A stretch of 39,171 nt of DNA from CAYQOX01 sp964419335 (GTDB lineage: Bacteria; Hinthialibacterota; Hinthialibacteria; Hinthialibacterales; Hinthialibacteraceae), in contig CAYQOX010000042.1 of assembly GCA_964419335.1 (NCBI GenBank), positions 1 through 39,171 on the forward strand, written 5' to 3'. This document shows, piece after piece, positions 25,579 through 33,481 of this stretch (position 1 is the first letter of the stretch; each line of letters opens with the position of its first letter). The position numbers and the translations under genes are program-made. The notes below the pieces were generated by a model. The model was not told the DNA's origin. It searched no databases and was given only the letters and a program-made list of their open reading frames with translations.

Positions 25579-26991
25579 ATGAATGCAATAAGCCAAAGTA
25601 CAAACGCTGTAGTGAAACAAACACAACCTCTCCCTGGATTAACTCCCAAAGAAATCGTCCATGAATTGGACAAATACATCATTGGCCAAGAAGAAGCCAA
25701 AAAAGCGGTTGCGATCGCATTGCGTAACCGGGTAAGGCGACGCGCTCTCTCCGAGGATTTACAAGAGGAAGTCTATCCCAAAAACATTATCATGATTGGA
25801 CCCACAGGGGTGGGAAAGACTGAGATAGCCCGACGTCTGGCACGCTTGGTCAACGCCCCTTTTATTAAAGTGGAAGCCTCGAAATTCACGGAAGTGGGGT
25901 ATGTCGGGCGTGATGTGGAATCCATTATTCGTGATCTGACGGAAATGTCAGTCACCCAAGAACGCTCAAAAAGGACAGAAGAATGTAAAGGGTTAGCGGA
26001 AAAGGCCGTGGAAGAGCGTCTTTTAGACTTACTGGTTCCCCCCAATTATGGGCGAACGTATCATAGCACCGAAGAAACAGCGCAAACAGATGAAGCGCAA
26101 CGCCACCAGGCGACCCGTGAACGTTTTCGTGCCATGCTGCGCGAAGGCAAACTGGAGGATCGTACGGTAGAGCCTGAAGTCTCCGACCGCTCTGGCAACG
26201 TGATGGTTGGTATGCCTCAAGGCGCGGGATTTGAAGAAATGGGCATCGACTTGAAAGACATGTTAGACAAAATGATGCCTTCGAAAAAGAAACGTAAAAA
26301 GATGAAAGTTTCTGAAGCACGCCCGCTTTTGTTGCAGGAAGAAGCCGACCGGTTGATTGACATGGATCAAATTGCGAAAGACGCGCTGGAGCGAGTGCAA
26401 GAATCAGGGATTGTGTTTCTCGACGAGATTGATAAGATCGTTAGCCGTGAAGGCGGTGGCTCCGGCCCGGATGTCTCACGCTCAGGGGTACAACGTGATA
26501 TCCTACCCATGGTAGAAGGGTCAACCGTCTTTACAAAATATGGCATGGTGAAAACCGATCATATTCTCTTCATTGCGGCGGGGGCGTTTCATGGCACCAG
26601 CCCTTCCGACTTAATCCCTGAATTGCAAGGGCGCTTTCCCATCCGGGTTGAGTTGGATGACCTGGATGAGGATGATTTCAAACGTATTTTAACTGAACCG
26701 CAGAACTCGCTGCCGCGGCAGTACTCTGCCCTTCTGGAAACTGAAGGGCTGAGTATTGAGTTTTCAGAAGAAAGTATCGATGAACTGGCGAAAATTGCCG
26801 CCCAGGTGAACCGGGAAACCGAAAACATCGGGGCACGTCGTTTACAAACGATTCTGGAAGCCTTACTCGATGAAATCTCTTTTGAAGCCCCTGAAAAGAA
26901 AGGCGCGAGATTGGTGTTGGATCGCAAGTTCGTGCAAGAGAAACTAGGCGATATCGTCGAGGATACTGACTTGTCGCGCTATATTTTATAA
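25579..26991 (+). CDS. hslU: HslU ATPase subunit of the HslUV protease
   Basis: HslU is the AAA+ unfoldase that feeds HslV. It shows LTPKEIVHELDKYIIGQ at the start, Walker A GPTGVGKT (74-81), FTEVGYVGRDVESIIRDL, an inserted I-domain (~120-260), Walker B IVFLDEIDKI near 280, FIAAGAFHGTSPSDLIPELQGRFPI, and a C-terminus ending in LSRYIL, the tail that docks into HslV. Length 470 aa is normal. The ATG at 25579 has GGA about seven bases upstream. An open frame reaching back to 25447 inside hslV is not the start. Confidence 0.96.
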   Translation: MNAISQSTNAVVKQTQPLPGLTPKEIVHELDKYIIGQEEAKKAVAIALRNRVRRRALSEDLQEEVYPKNIIMIGPTGVGKTEIARRLARLVNAPFIKVEASKFTEVGYVGRDVESIIRDLTEMSVTQERSKRTEECKGLAEKAVEERLLDLLVPPNYGRTYHSTEETAQTDEAQRHQATRERFRAMLREGKLEDRTVEPEVSDRSGNVMVGMPQGAGFEEMGIDLKDMLDKMMPSKKKRKKMKVSEARPLLLQEEADRLIDMDQIAKDALERVQESGIVFLDEIDKIVSREGGGSGPDVSRSGVQRDILPMVEGSTVFTKYGMVKTDHILFIAAGAFHGTSPSDLIPELQGRFPIRVELDDLDEDDFKRILTEPQNSLPRQYSALLETEGLSIEFSEESIDELAKIAAQVNRETENIGARRLQTILEALLDEISFEAPEKKGARLVLDRKFVQEKLGDIVEDTDLSRYIL

Positions 26992-27031
26992 GCGGTGAAT
27001 GGAAGATCTTATATCGTCGTGGGTCAGGGAT

Positions 27032-27769
27032 TTAGGCAATCCAGCGCCTTCGGATGTTCCAAAGGCTCACTGTAAATAAACCCATACAAAAAACACAAAG
27101 GAGACTAAAGGAAAGTATAAAAGGCATCCCATGCCCGCCATGGATAGAGCCATGTAAGAGATCGGCCCCATAAGTCAATGGAAGTATGTAAGATAAAGGT
27201 TGTAAGAACAACGGTAAATTGTGGATAGGAAAAAATAGGCCGCAAAGAAAGATCATAGGGAAACGGAAAAAATTAGAAAACGTTTGGGCTTCGAACACCT
27301 CGCTAACTGAAACCGCGATAAACAAGCCAAGAAAAGTCGAACTTACCGCGATCAACAACACAGCAGGCAAAAAGATGATCCAACTCACGCCAGAAAGTTC
27401 GACTAAAAAAACAGCCATGATTACGGGTACAAAAGCGTTTATCACACCAAAGATAATTGCCCCGGAAGTCTTGGCCAGCATCAATAATTCGAACGGAATC
27501 GGGGCAAGCAGTAAACGTTCAAACGAGCGATTTTTCTTCTCGAAGGTAACCGTCACAGAAAGTAGAGATGTGGTTCCGAATAGAATAGAAACGGCGACAA
27601 CACCGGGAAGCATGGTTAATAGGCTTTCCATTCCAACTCCAGAGCGAACGAAAAACATACCTGTCCAGGCCAAGGGAAAAATAAGCCCCCAACTAATATT
27701 CGGAGGTTTTAGATAATACGTTTTCATATCTTTAAGTACGATATTCCAAAAGGCGATCCAGCGTTTCAT
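27032..27769 (-). CDS. ABC-2 type transporter permease
   Basis: A 245-residue membrane protein with about six hydrophobic segments and the ABC-2 pattern: an N-terminal cytoplasmic segment, a first helix in ISWGLIFPLAWTGMFFV, the middle FEKKNRSFERLLLAPIP, and LPLTYGADLLHG near the C-terminus. It overlaps the ATPase gene by four bases, so the two form an exporter. Substrate is unknown. The pair lies downstream of an ArsR-type regulator and a Cys/His-rich small protein. Confidence 0.85.
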   Translation of the reverse strand: MKRWIAFWNIVLKDMKTYYLKPPNISWGLIFPLAWTGMFFVRSGVGMESLLTMLPGVVAVSILFGTTSLLSVTVTFEKKNRSFERLLLAPIPFELLMLAKTSGAIIFGVINAFVPVIMAVFLVELSGVSWIIFLPAVLLIAVSSTFLGLFIAVSVSEVFEAQTFSNFFRFPMIFLCGLFFPIHNLPLFLQPLSYILPLTYGADLLHGSIHGGHGMPFILSFSLLCVFCMGLFTVSLWNIRRRWIA

Positions 27770-28758
27770 GGGCCGCCTCCTTTGGCCTCTTTTTCTTTGT
27801 GCATAATATCAGCTTCAATTCCTGTAATTCGCACAAAAATATCCTCCAATGAGGGTCTAATTTTTCGGGCCTCGGAGACCTCCGCGCCATGATCTTCCAA
27901 CACACGAATCAGTGCGCCCACGCGAATGGGTTCATTCGCATCAGCCTCAACTCGGATTAGACCTTGTTTCACGATCTCAAATTCGAACTCGGGAAAAGAG
28001 GTAGAGAGAAGGTCTTGCACATTATTAGGAGCATGGGAGCATGTGATTAGCATCCCCTGTTTTGCCCATAACGGTTGGAGTAGTTGCTCGACGGTATCCG
28101 TTTGTACGATCCGACCCGATACGATGAATGCAATCCGTTGGCAAAGCCGCTCGGCTTCTTCAATATAATGAGTCGTTAGCAGAATCGTCGTGCCTTTTGC
28201 GTTTAGGTCTGAGATTAAGTGACGAATTTGGCGGGCGCTGGCCACGTCGATGCCGGTGGTAGGTTCATCCAGAAAGAGGATCTCAGGGTTGTGAATAATG
28301 CCCGCAGCGATGGTGAGTTTGCGCTTCATTCCTTTGGAGTAGCTGCCAAAGTTACGGTTCGCCGCCTCTCTCAACCCGAAAGTGTCAAGCAATACTTGGG
28401 CTCGGGATTGGCGATCGGTTTTTGTCATCCCGTAGAGCGCTGCACAAAAACAGAGATTCTCATACCCTGTGAGTTCTGGATACAAGTTGTTTTCATCAGG
28501 TACTACTCCAAGGAGATGCTGAGCAGCCCGGGGATGTTGGGTACAATCAATCCCGCCAATCTGGATGGTTCCGGTATTAGGTTGCGCCAGTCCTGTCAGC
28601 ATATTTATTGTGGTAGTTTTCCCCGCTCCGTTGGGGCCCAAAAAACCAAACAATTCACCATAGGCAACCTCAAAAACCACATCCCGGACAGCCTGAACCT
28701 CGTCAAATCGCTTCGACAGCGCTTGAACTTGGATAGCCGGTTCCTTTTCATTGTTCAT
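27766..28758 (-). CDS. ABC transporter ATPase (DrrA/CcmA type)
   Basis: A 330-residue ATPase with Walker A GPNGAGKTTT (41-50), signature YSKGMKRKL in place of LSGGQ (typical of the drug-export/ABC-2 group), Walker B ILFLDEPTTGID and switch His in LLTTHYIEEAERL. A C-terminal ~90-residue extension ends in SLEDIFVRITG, typical of this subfamily. It works with the permease encoded by the overlapping next gene. It starts 11 bases after the small Cys/His-rich gene. Confidence 0.92.
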   Translation of the reverse strand: MNNEKEPAIQVQALSKRFDEVQAVRDVVFEVAYGELFGFLGPNGAGKTTTINMLTGLAQPNTGTIQIGGIDCTQHPRAAQHLLGVVPDENNLYPELTGYENLCFCAALYGMTKTDRQSRAQVLLDTFGLREAANRNFGSYSKGMKRKLTIAAGIIHNPEILFLDEPTTGIDVASARQIRHLISDLNAKGTTILLTTHYIEEAERLCQRIAFIVSGRIVQTDTVEQLLQPLWAKQGMLITCSHAPNNVQDLLSTSFPEFEFEIVKQGLIRVEADANEPIRVGALIRVLEDHGAEVSEARKIRPSLEDIFVRITGIEADIMHKEKEAKGGGP

Positions 28759-28769
28759 TCTGATTTCCG

Positions 28770-28922
28770 TTATTTACTTTTTTGTGGTTTTTCTTCGGTC
28801 GAAGTAACACAAGGATGTTTTCCATCGTTTCCGTGGCATTCTTCAACTTGTTCTGGAGAGCAATGAGGAGGCGTATCTTTGAGTCGTTCTGGTTTTTGGC
28901 AGTCAAGATTTTTTTTGCACAT
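28770..28922 (-). CDS. 50-residue Cys/His-rich small protein
   Basis: A short gene with an excellent ribosome binding site (AAAGGAG, eight bases before ATG). The product begins MCKKNLDCQK and carries CSPEQVEECHG followed by DGKHPC, with cysteines at 2, 8, 21, 29 and 38 and histidines at 20, 30 and 36. The tail is Lys/Glu-rich. The clustered Cys/His pairs suggest metal binding or redox sensing. From memory, similar CHG...HPC mini-proteins are seen beside ArsR-type regulators in other bacteria, but I cannot name a function. It lies between the ArsR-type regulator and the ABC ATPase on the same strand. A 68-codon frame at 28748-28954 in another phase is its shadow. Confidence 0.75.
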   Translation of the reverse strand: MCKKNLDCQKPERLKDTPPHCSPEQVEECHGNDGKHPCVTSTEEKPQKSK

Positions 28923-28938
28923 GATATTTCTCCTTTTG

Positions 28939-28965
28939 TTAAGTTAACGCGCAATTACTAAATAA
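28939..28965. promoter_or_regulatory. candidate ArsR operator, copy A
   Basis: A palindrome-like element (AGT...ACT ends around AATTGCGCG) lies directly upstream of the small Cys/His gene. It shares TTAAGT and GCAATTACT, in the same order and with nearly the same spacing, with copy B at 29275-29302. Confidence 0.5.
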
Positions 28966-28981
28966 TAGGTTAAAAAAGAGA

Positions 28982-29260
28982 TTATTCTTTCTCAAGCAAT
29001 TTTTTCGTGATCGCGTTCCACTCGGTTAAGGTTTTTTCATTTACCCGATAATGGACAAAATAGCCTTTTTTTTCAGCGATCACGATCTCCGCATCACGAA
29101 GGATACGTAAGTGTTGCGAGACCGCGGCCGGGGTAATCTTTAAATTACGAGCTAAGGCATTGACACAAAGTGATCGTTTTTTTAAAAGTTCAAGCATTCG
29201 CACCCGTGTACTCACGGAGAGTACCTTGAAAATCCGAGCCTGCTTTTCTGAAGCAACCAC
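28982..29260 (-). CDS. ArsR-family (SmtB/ArsR) HTH regulator
   Basis: A winged-helix repressor of about 92 residues: VLSVSTRVRMLELLKKR, then CVNALARNLKITPAAVSQHLRIL (recognition helix) and the wing EIVIAEKKGYFVHYRV. A Cys precedes helix 3, where some family members bind metal, but the ELCVCDL pair is reduced to a single Cys. I prefer the GTG at 29260. The longer frame starting with TTG at 29290 lies at or before the predicted transcription start (~29286) and overlaps the operator. It is the first gene of the minus-strand set with the Cys/His-rich protein and ABC exporter, which it probably represses. The inducing signal is unknown. Confidence 0.85.
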   Translation of the reverse strand: MVASEKQARIFKVLSVSTRVRMLELLKKRSLCVNALARNLKITPAAVSQHLRILRDAEIVIAEKKGYFVHYRVNEKTLTEWNAITKKLLEKE

Positions 29261-29274
29261 GACCTCACCTTTAA

Positions 29275-29302
29275 TTAAGTAGTTATGCAATTACTTTAAT
29301 AA
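29275..29302. promoter_or_regulatory. candidate ArsR operator, copy B
   Basis: The imperfect palindrome AGTA-TT-N4-AA-TACT with extended TTAAGT lies over the -10 box and start site of arsR. It matches copy A at 28939-28965, so autoregulation plus control of the downstream genes is inferred. Confidence 0.55.
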
Positions 29303-29321
29303 CTATACCAAGCTTTGTCAA
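29293..29321 (-). promoter_or_regulatory. promoter of the arsR operon
   Basis: Minus-strand TTGACA (29316-29321), a 17-base spacer and TAAAGT (29293-29298). Copy B of the palindrome overlaps its -10 box and start site. Confidence 0.6.
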
Positions 29322-29333
29322 CTGGGATCAAAG

Positions 29334-29357
29334 AGAAAAACATTGATCACAATCAAT
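29334..29357 (-). terminator. probable terminator of the alpha/beta hydrolase gene
   Basis: Minus-strand stem ATTGAT/ATCAAT (29342-29347 with 29352-29357, four-base loop) overlaps the stop codon of the hydrolase gene and is followed by GTTTTTCT. The stem is AT-rich, so strength is uncertain. Confidence 0.4.
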
Positions 29358-31572
29358 CCAACCAATCGGCGATTGTTGATTCTATGGAATTTTCATCCAC
29401 ATCGGTTTTGATCATCAGTTCTTGATCGGCGTTCTGATTTTGATAAACAGTACGGGTGAATTCATAAGTCTCTTTGGCTTGAACCGAGGCAACGGATTCA
29501 TCGCTCTGATCGACAGGATTCAGCATCAAAATAGGATTGGGGGCTAGGCACGCTGCTAGATCCGGTAAATCGTAAGCGGTCAAAACACCGCCGGGGGCGG
29601 AATAAATATTTTCGACATTGTAGAAACGATTCATCACCATTGATTCATACGATAATAAGGGGTTAAGCATAGCCAAAGCTTTGATTTGAGGATTCATCGC
29701 GCTGGCGTGCAGCAGAACGGTATTGTAATGCCCCCGAGAGGCCCCAACAACCTGATAATCGGGAAAGCGGTTTTTGACGTAGCCGACAAGTTTATTGACA
29801 TCCGAAGCGCGAATCCCCACGAGGCTCACGGCATTTTGAATGGCCATGTACCATAGATTGGAAGAGATCCCATCAATGGTCGCGTCGCCTTTGTATTCTG
29901 TCGGACCCACTTCACCGGTGTTAATCAAATCTGGAATCACCACGATATGACCACGATCTAAAAAGGCCTCGTAAAAGTACTTGTGTTCTTCGTTTACATT
30001 TTTGCCCTTTGGATCCAGGTAGATAATAACCGACTTTTTTTTGACCTCTTCGGGAATCATAACAACAAAGGGGATAGGATAATTACCGAGTCCCTCAGTG
30101 AAACGTTTCTCGATGATCACCCCCTCGCTGTAACGCCCTGTTAATACCGAATCAACCTTTTCTACATCCTGCTCTTGATACCAGGATACTGAAGGGACGG
30201 ATTCCAATACCGATTCACAATGCTGTTCCGGGTTTTGGCGGGATGCTTCCAAGCGAGTTAGCAAATTTTGTGTCTCTTTGCGATTGATGGAAAACACAGT
30301 CTCACTATCAAAACTGGTATTAACTTGACCGGTCTGCGTCACGGTCAAGTCGGAATCTTCGAATAACTCAACCTCTTCTTCGTTTGCCTCGCCGGGAAAA
30401 TCAAGATGCTCTTGGAAAAAAGCATACATGGTTTCCCGTGTTTTTTGGGTGTACCCATGACGATAATCATCCTCGACGATTTGGAGTACTTCAGGACGAT
30501 GATAGGCCTTATAGATACCTAGAGATTCACGATAAGCTTCGCGAGCACCGCGGATAGGAAAGAAATCGCGGGTGGTTACCATCAACAGAGTGGGTTTAGG
30601 GGCACGTACTTGAACCAGATCCGGCAAATCGATCCCATGGGCCCATCCTTTATAAAAATTCTGTTCGCCATCGGCGACACCTTGCGTTTTCAATAACCAT
30701 TTGAATTGGGTGATATAGCCGGCAATCGCGGCCACTTGGACACGTTCATCGATCGAGGAAATATAGGCCGTTTGGGTTCCACCACCAGAAAGTCCATGGC
30801 ACCCGAGACGATCCGTATCGACTTCAGGACGAGAGGCTAGATAATCCAGGGCGCGGATACCATCCCAGACAAAATAGCGGGCTACGGAACGACCGGAGAT
30901 AAAACACTGATTGCCAACATAAGAATGTTCTGTGGTCGAACCTCCAACGCGCGATTGACCGGAATCGGCATCGAAATATTGCAGACGTTCTCCTTGTCCG
31001 ATGGGATCGAAGGCAAAAACGATAAAGCCTTTGTGAACAAGATTCAGGATCACGTTTTGATAGTGCTCTGCCCGAAAAGCGTTGGAACTATGGCCGCTAC
31101 AAAATAAAATGCCGGGTGTTTTTTCTTCGCGTTCTTTTGGAAGAAACAGGGCTCCAGTGACCTTCAACCCCGGCATCGATTCGAAGACGACTTTTTCAAC
31201 GAAGAATTCCGGTCTTTCAAGACGTTCGGTAACGTTGGCATTCAAAGGGGTCTTTTTCGGGAAGGGGCCGATAATTTTATGAAGGGTATTTCTTACCAAC
31301 GTTTGTCGATCTTTCCAGTCGGTGAGAGAATGAAGAGATTGAACCTCATGCTCCCGCTGTTGCAAACGCGCTTGCCCCATGTCTTTTAGGTAATGATAGA
31401 GCGCATTGTGCACGTCGGTATATTCCATCCACACCATACGATCTGAGGTTGCGCCATGATAAGGATCAAATACTTGAAGAGAATCGTTTTGGGATTGCGC
31501 TAGTGGTGAGAAACAAGCAAGCAGTAAAACGAAAAAAGGGAGAGAGCCGCGTTCAAGTATGTGTTTCAACAT
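29353..31572 (-). CDS. exported tandem alpha/beta hydrolase (acetyl-xylan-esterase-like)
   Basis: The signal peptide (LPFFVLLLACFSPLAQSQ) is followed by two alpha/beta-hydrolase domains. The first (~110-390) has oxyanion-side CSGHSS, nucleophile GLSGGG (Ser ~262), an Asp in TTRDFF and a His in YRHGY: a complete triad of the acetyl-xylan-esterase/dienelactone-hydrolase type. The second (~485-735) has GASRG (Ser ~612) but a less clear Asp/His. A linker of about 90 residues joins them. The ATG at 31572 is chosen because GGAG lies eight bases upstream and the signal peptide then starts cleanly; an in-frame start at 31614 adds 14 residues. The neighbouring sulfatase and glycosidases suggest removal of ester groups from polysaccharides; substrate unknown. 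Confidence 0.75.
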   Translation of the reverse strand: MLKHILERGSLPFFVLLLACFSPLAQSQNDSLQVFDPYHGATSDRMVWMEYTDVHNALYHYLKDMGQARLQQREHEVQSLHSLTDWKDRQTLVRNTLHKIIGPFPKKTPLNANVTERLERPEFFVEKVVFESMPGLKVTGALFLPKEREEKTPGILFCSGHSSNAFRAEHYQNVILNLVHKGFIVFAFDPIGQGERLQYFDADSGQSRVGGSTTEHSYVGNQCFISGRSVARYFVWDGIRALDYLASRPEVDTDRLGCHGLSGGGTQTAYISSIDERVQVAAIAGYITQFKWLLKTQGVADGEQNFYKGWAHGIDLPDLVQVRAPKPTLLMVTTRDFFPIRGAREAYRESLGIYKAYHRPEVLQIVEDDYRHGYTQKTRETMYAFFQEHLDFPGEANEEEVELFEDSDLTVTQTGQVNTSFDSETVFSINRKETQNLLTRLEASRQNPEQHCESVLESVPSVSWYQEQDVEKVDSVLTGRYSEGVIIEKRFTEGLGNYPIPFVVMIPEEVKKKSVIIYLDPKGKNVNEEHKYFYEAFLDRGHIVVIPDLINTGEVGPTEYKGDATIDGISSNLWYMAIQNAVSLVGIRASDVNKLVGYVKNRFPDYQVVGASRGHYNTVLLHASAMNPQIKALAMLNPLLSYESMVMNRFYNVENIYSAPGGVLTAYDLPDLAACLAPNPILMLNPVDQSDESVASVQAKETYEFTRTVYQNQNADQELMIKTDVDENSIESTIADWLD

Positions 31573-31688
31573 TTCGTTTTCTCCAATCTTATCTAATAAT
31601 TGAATGTGAAACATGCAAACCTAATGAATGAGAACAATCTATTTATCCACTGCCTAAAGTCGATTGTTGGCATTTTCCTAAGCATAAT

Positions 31689-33098
31689 TCATTTCTTCAA
31701 TGAATAACTTTTGATCAAAGAATCCGTTCGTTTGCGTAATCTTTGAAGAATATCTTTATACTCAGGGTCGTGTACGAAGTTCTTTAGCTGCTCAGGATCT
31801 TTTTTTAGATCATGCAAAAATTCATAGTCTGGTTCTTCTCCAAAATAGCGTGCATAAACATACCGTTTAGTGCGCACCCCTTCCCATTTTGGTATTTTGT
31901 CATTATCCCACAGATGTTCGCACAAAAAGTCTTTTCTTCCGATATCATTTTTTTCACCGCCAACTATAGGCATTAAACTTTTTCCTTGATATGTATCAGG
32001 AACCGGAAGACCGGCCAAATCGACTATCGTAGCGGAGATATCGAGATTGATGGACAGGGAAGAATTCACGCGATTACGATTTTCTTTGGGCTGGCGGGGA
32101 TCATAAATAATTAAGGGGACCCTTAACGATTCTTCGTAATGGGACCATTTGCCGGCGAAGCCTCGATCGCCCATGTAGTAACCATTATCCGCAGCATAAA
32201 TAATCACAGTATTATCAGCCAAGCCCTGTTCCTCTAACGTTTTTATTACACGGCCGATCGCATTATCTACCCCACTAATCATTCGAAAATAGGCTTTCAT
32301 ATTGGTTTGGTATTTTTCGGGAGTATCCCATCGCCAAAAATAACGTTCACGATTAAGTGATTCTTTCAAAAATTCTGGTTGGTCCTCATAAATCTCTGGA
32401 TCGGATAAACGAGGTTCAGGTATGGTTACATCTTCATACATTCCATCCGTTGAAGGAGGCCATGGATAATGGCCAATCCCGGGGCGCTTATCTCCATCTT
32501 CCGCATGGACTGCATTGAAACTGAGGGATAAACAAAAAGGCTGATCATCAGGCTGGTTTTTTATGAAATCAATCGCATGGTCAGCGCATAAATCTGTTTC
32601 ATGGCGTTTACTTCCATCCGGCATTTCATGGAAGAAGGGATTTCGGCCAATCGTTTCGAAGGAATCAAACATATCCGAAGTATCTGTATTCAACCTGCAA
32701 CCATATTTCCCGAAAAAACCGGTACGATATCCAGCCTGTTTTAAAAGTTGAGGGTAATTGTTTTTCGCAATGGAATCAGGGACGATCTTTGGAGGTCTAC
32801 CGAAAGTATATCCATGAGTCCGTTCGGTAACACCTGTAAAGATCGATGCCCGGCTCGCAGCACATATCGAGGTCGTAACAAACGTATTCTCAAATCGCAC
32901 ACCCTTTTCGGCAAGACTGTCAATCACAGGGGTTTTGATAATGGGATGTCCGGCACAACCTAATGTATCATTTCTCTGATCATCGATTAAAAAAAACAGA
33001 ATATTCGGTTTTTTGGATTGGGACTTTACTGATTCAGCGAAGGTGGGATAAGAAATCATTGCCAATCCCGCGGTAGTAAGAAACGTACGTCGATCCAT
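31689..33098 (-). CDS. exported sulfatase (type I, formylglycine-dependent)
   Basis: Type I sulfatase of about 469 residues. PNILFFLIDDQRNDTLGC supplies metal-binding Asp39/Asp40. CAASR (Cys79-Arg83), followed by ASIFTG, is the formylglycine site of the Cys type (CxAxR). GKYGCRL, SFNAVH and ADNGYYMGDRGFAGKWSHYEE are further active-site motifs. The N-terminus MDRRTFLTTAGLAM has a twin-arginine (RRTFL) pattern, suggesting Tat export after cofactor formation. No formylglycine-generating enzyme gene is in the window. AAGGGGA precedes the ATG. It probably desulfates an algal or animal polysaccharide together with its neighbours; the exact sulfatase subfamily cannot be assigned by eye. Confidence 0.92.
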   Translation of the reverse strand: MDRRTFLTTAGLAMISYPTFAESVKSQSKKPNILFFLIDDQRNDTLGCAGHPIIKTPVIDSLAEKGVRFENTFVTTSICAASRASIFTGVTERTHGYTFGRPPKIVPDSIAKNNYPQLLKQAGYRTGFFGKYGCRLNTDTSDMFDSFETIGRNPFFHEMPDGSKRHETDLCADHAIDFIKNQPDDQPFCLSLSFNAVHAEDGDKRPGIGHYPWPPSTDGMYEDVTIPEPRLSDPEIYEDQPEFLKESLNRERYFWRWDTPEKYQTNMKAYFRMISGVDNAIGRVIKTLEEQGLADNTVIIYAADNGYYMGDRGFAGKWSHYEESLRVPLIIYDPRQPKENRNRVNSSLSINLDISATIVDLAGLPVPDTYQGKSLMPIVGGEKNDIGRKDFLCEHLWDNDKIPKWEGVRTKRYVYARYFGEEPDYEFLHDLKKDPEQLKNFVHDPEYKDILQRLRKRTDSLIKSYSLKK

Positions 33099-33316
33099 AA
33101 TCGTCCCCTTTTAATCAAAAATTTTAGTTTTCATGCTCATAAATACTTTATAACATTTTTGCGAAAGAAAGGGAACAGGAGGAGTGTAGTAGAGGAAATC
33201 GAGCCGTTGAGCGAGGAAAGAAAATAACAAGAAAGGTTATTATTTTGATTTATGAGAATTTCCAGATTTGATATATAGGGCTTTTCTCAATGTTACGTAA
33301 ATGTGGAAATTAAAAA

Positions 33317-33360
33317 TGGGCCATGAAGGAATCGAACCTTCAACCTGCCGATTAACAAGT
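33317..33360 (-). pseudogene. 3'-half tRNA remnant (Lys/Asn-like)
   Basis: On the minus strand the T arm GAAGG-TTCGATT-CCTTC (33325-33341) is perfect. It is followed by ATGGCCCA, the 3' acceptor strand plus discriminator of a tRNA whose 5' end should read GGGCCAT (tRNA-Lys-like). The anticodon loop area reads CTTGTTAATC, but the anticodon stem does not pair. No D arm or GGGCCAT 5' strand is found in the next 80 bases. It is a truncated tRNA, the form often left at one end of an element integrated into a tRNA gene. Confidence 0.6.
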
Positions 33361-33373
33361 CACAAAGTTAATC
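33350..33373. repeat. 7-bp perfect inverted repeat next to the tRNA fragment
   Basis: GATTAAC (33350-33356) and GTTAATC (33367-33373) are separated by ten bases. They overlap the broken anticodon region of the tRNA remnant. This could be a recombination core or a replacement structure; function is unknown. Confidence 0.4.
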
Positions 33374-33481
33374 CAATTCCATGCCAAGCAACGTTTTTTT
33401 TAGGCCGTATTTAAACAACGTGTTACAGTGATTGATTTCTCATTCAAAACCTTAATTTTTTACTTCAGAGAAACAATTCAA

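Larger units (their letters stand above)
33099..33481. other. AT-rich intergenic region with a tRNA fragment
   Basis: No protein gene is seen between the sulfatase start and the end of the GH67-like gene. It contains the tRNA 3'-half remnant (33317-33360) and an inverted repeat (33350-33373), both listed separately. The 33150-33300 part is A-rich and may hold the sulfatase promoter, but no clean -35/-10 pair stands out. Confidence 0.5.

Noticed and set aside
28748..28954. 68-codon minus-strand frame between arsR and the ABC ATPase gene
   Set aside because: It is the out-of-phase shadow of the Cys/His-rich gene at 28770-28922, which has the better ribosome site and a meaningful residue pattern.
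33317..33393. Complete tRNA gene
   Set aside because: Only the T arm and 3' acceptor strand are sound; the anticodon stem is unpaired and no D arm or 5' acceptor strand exists.
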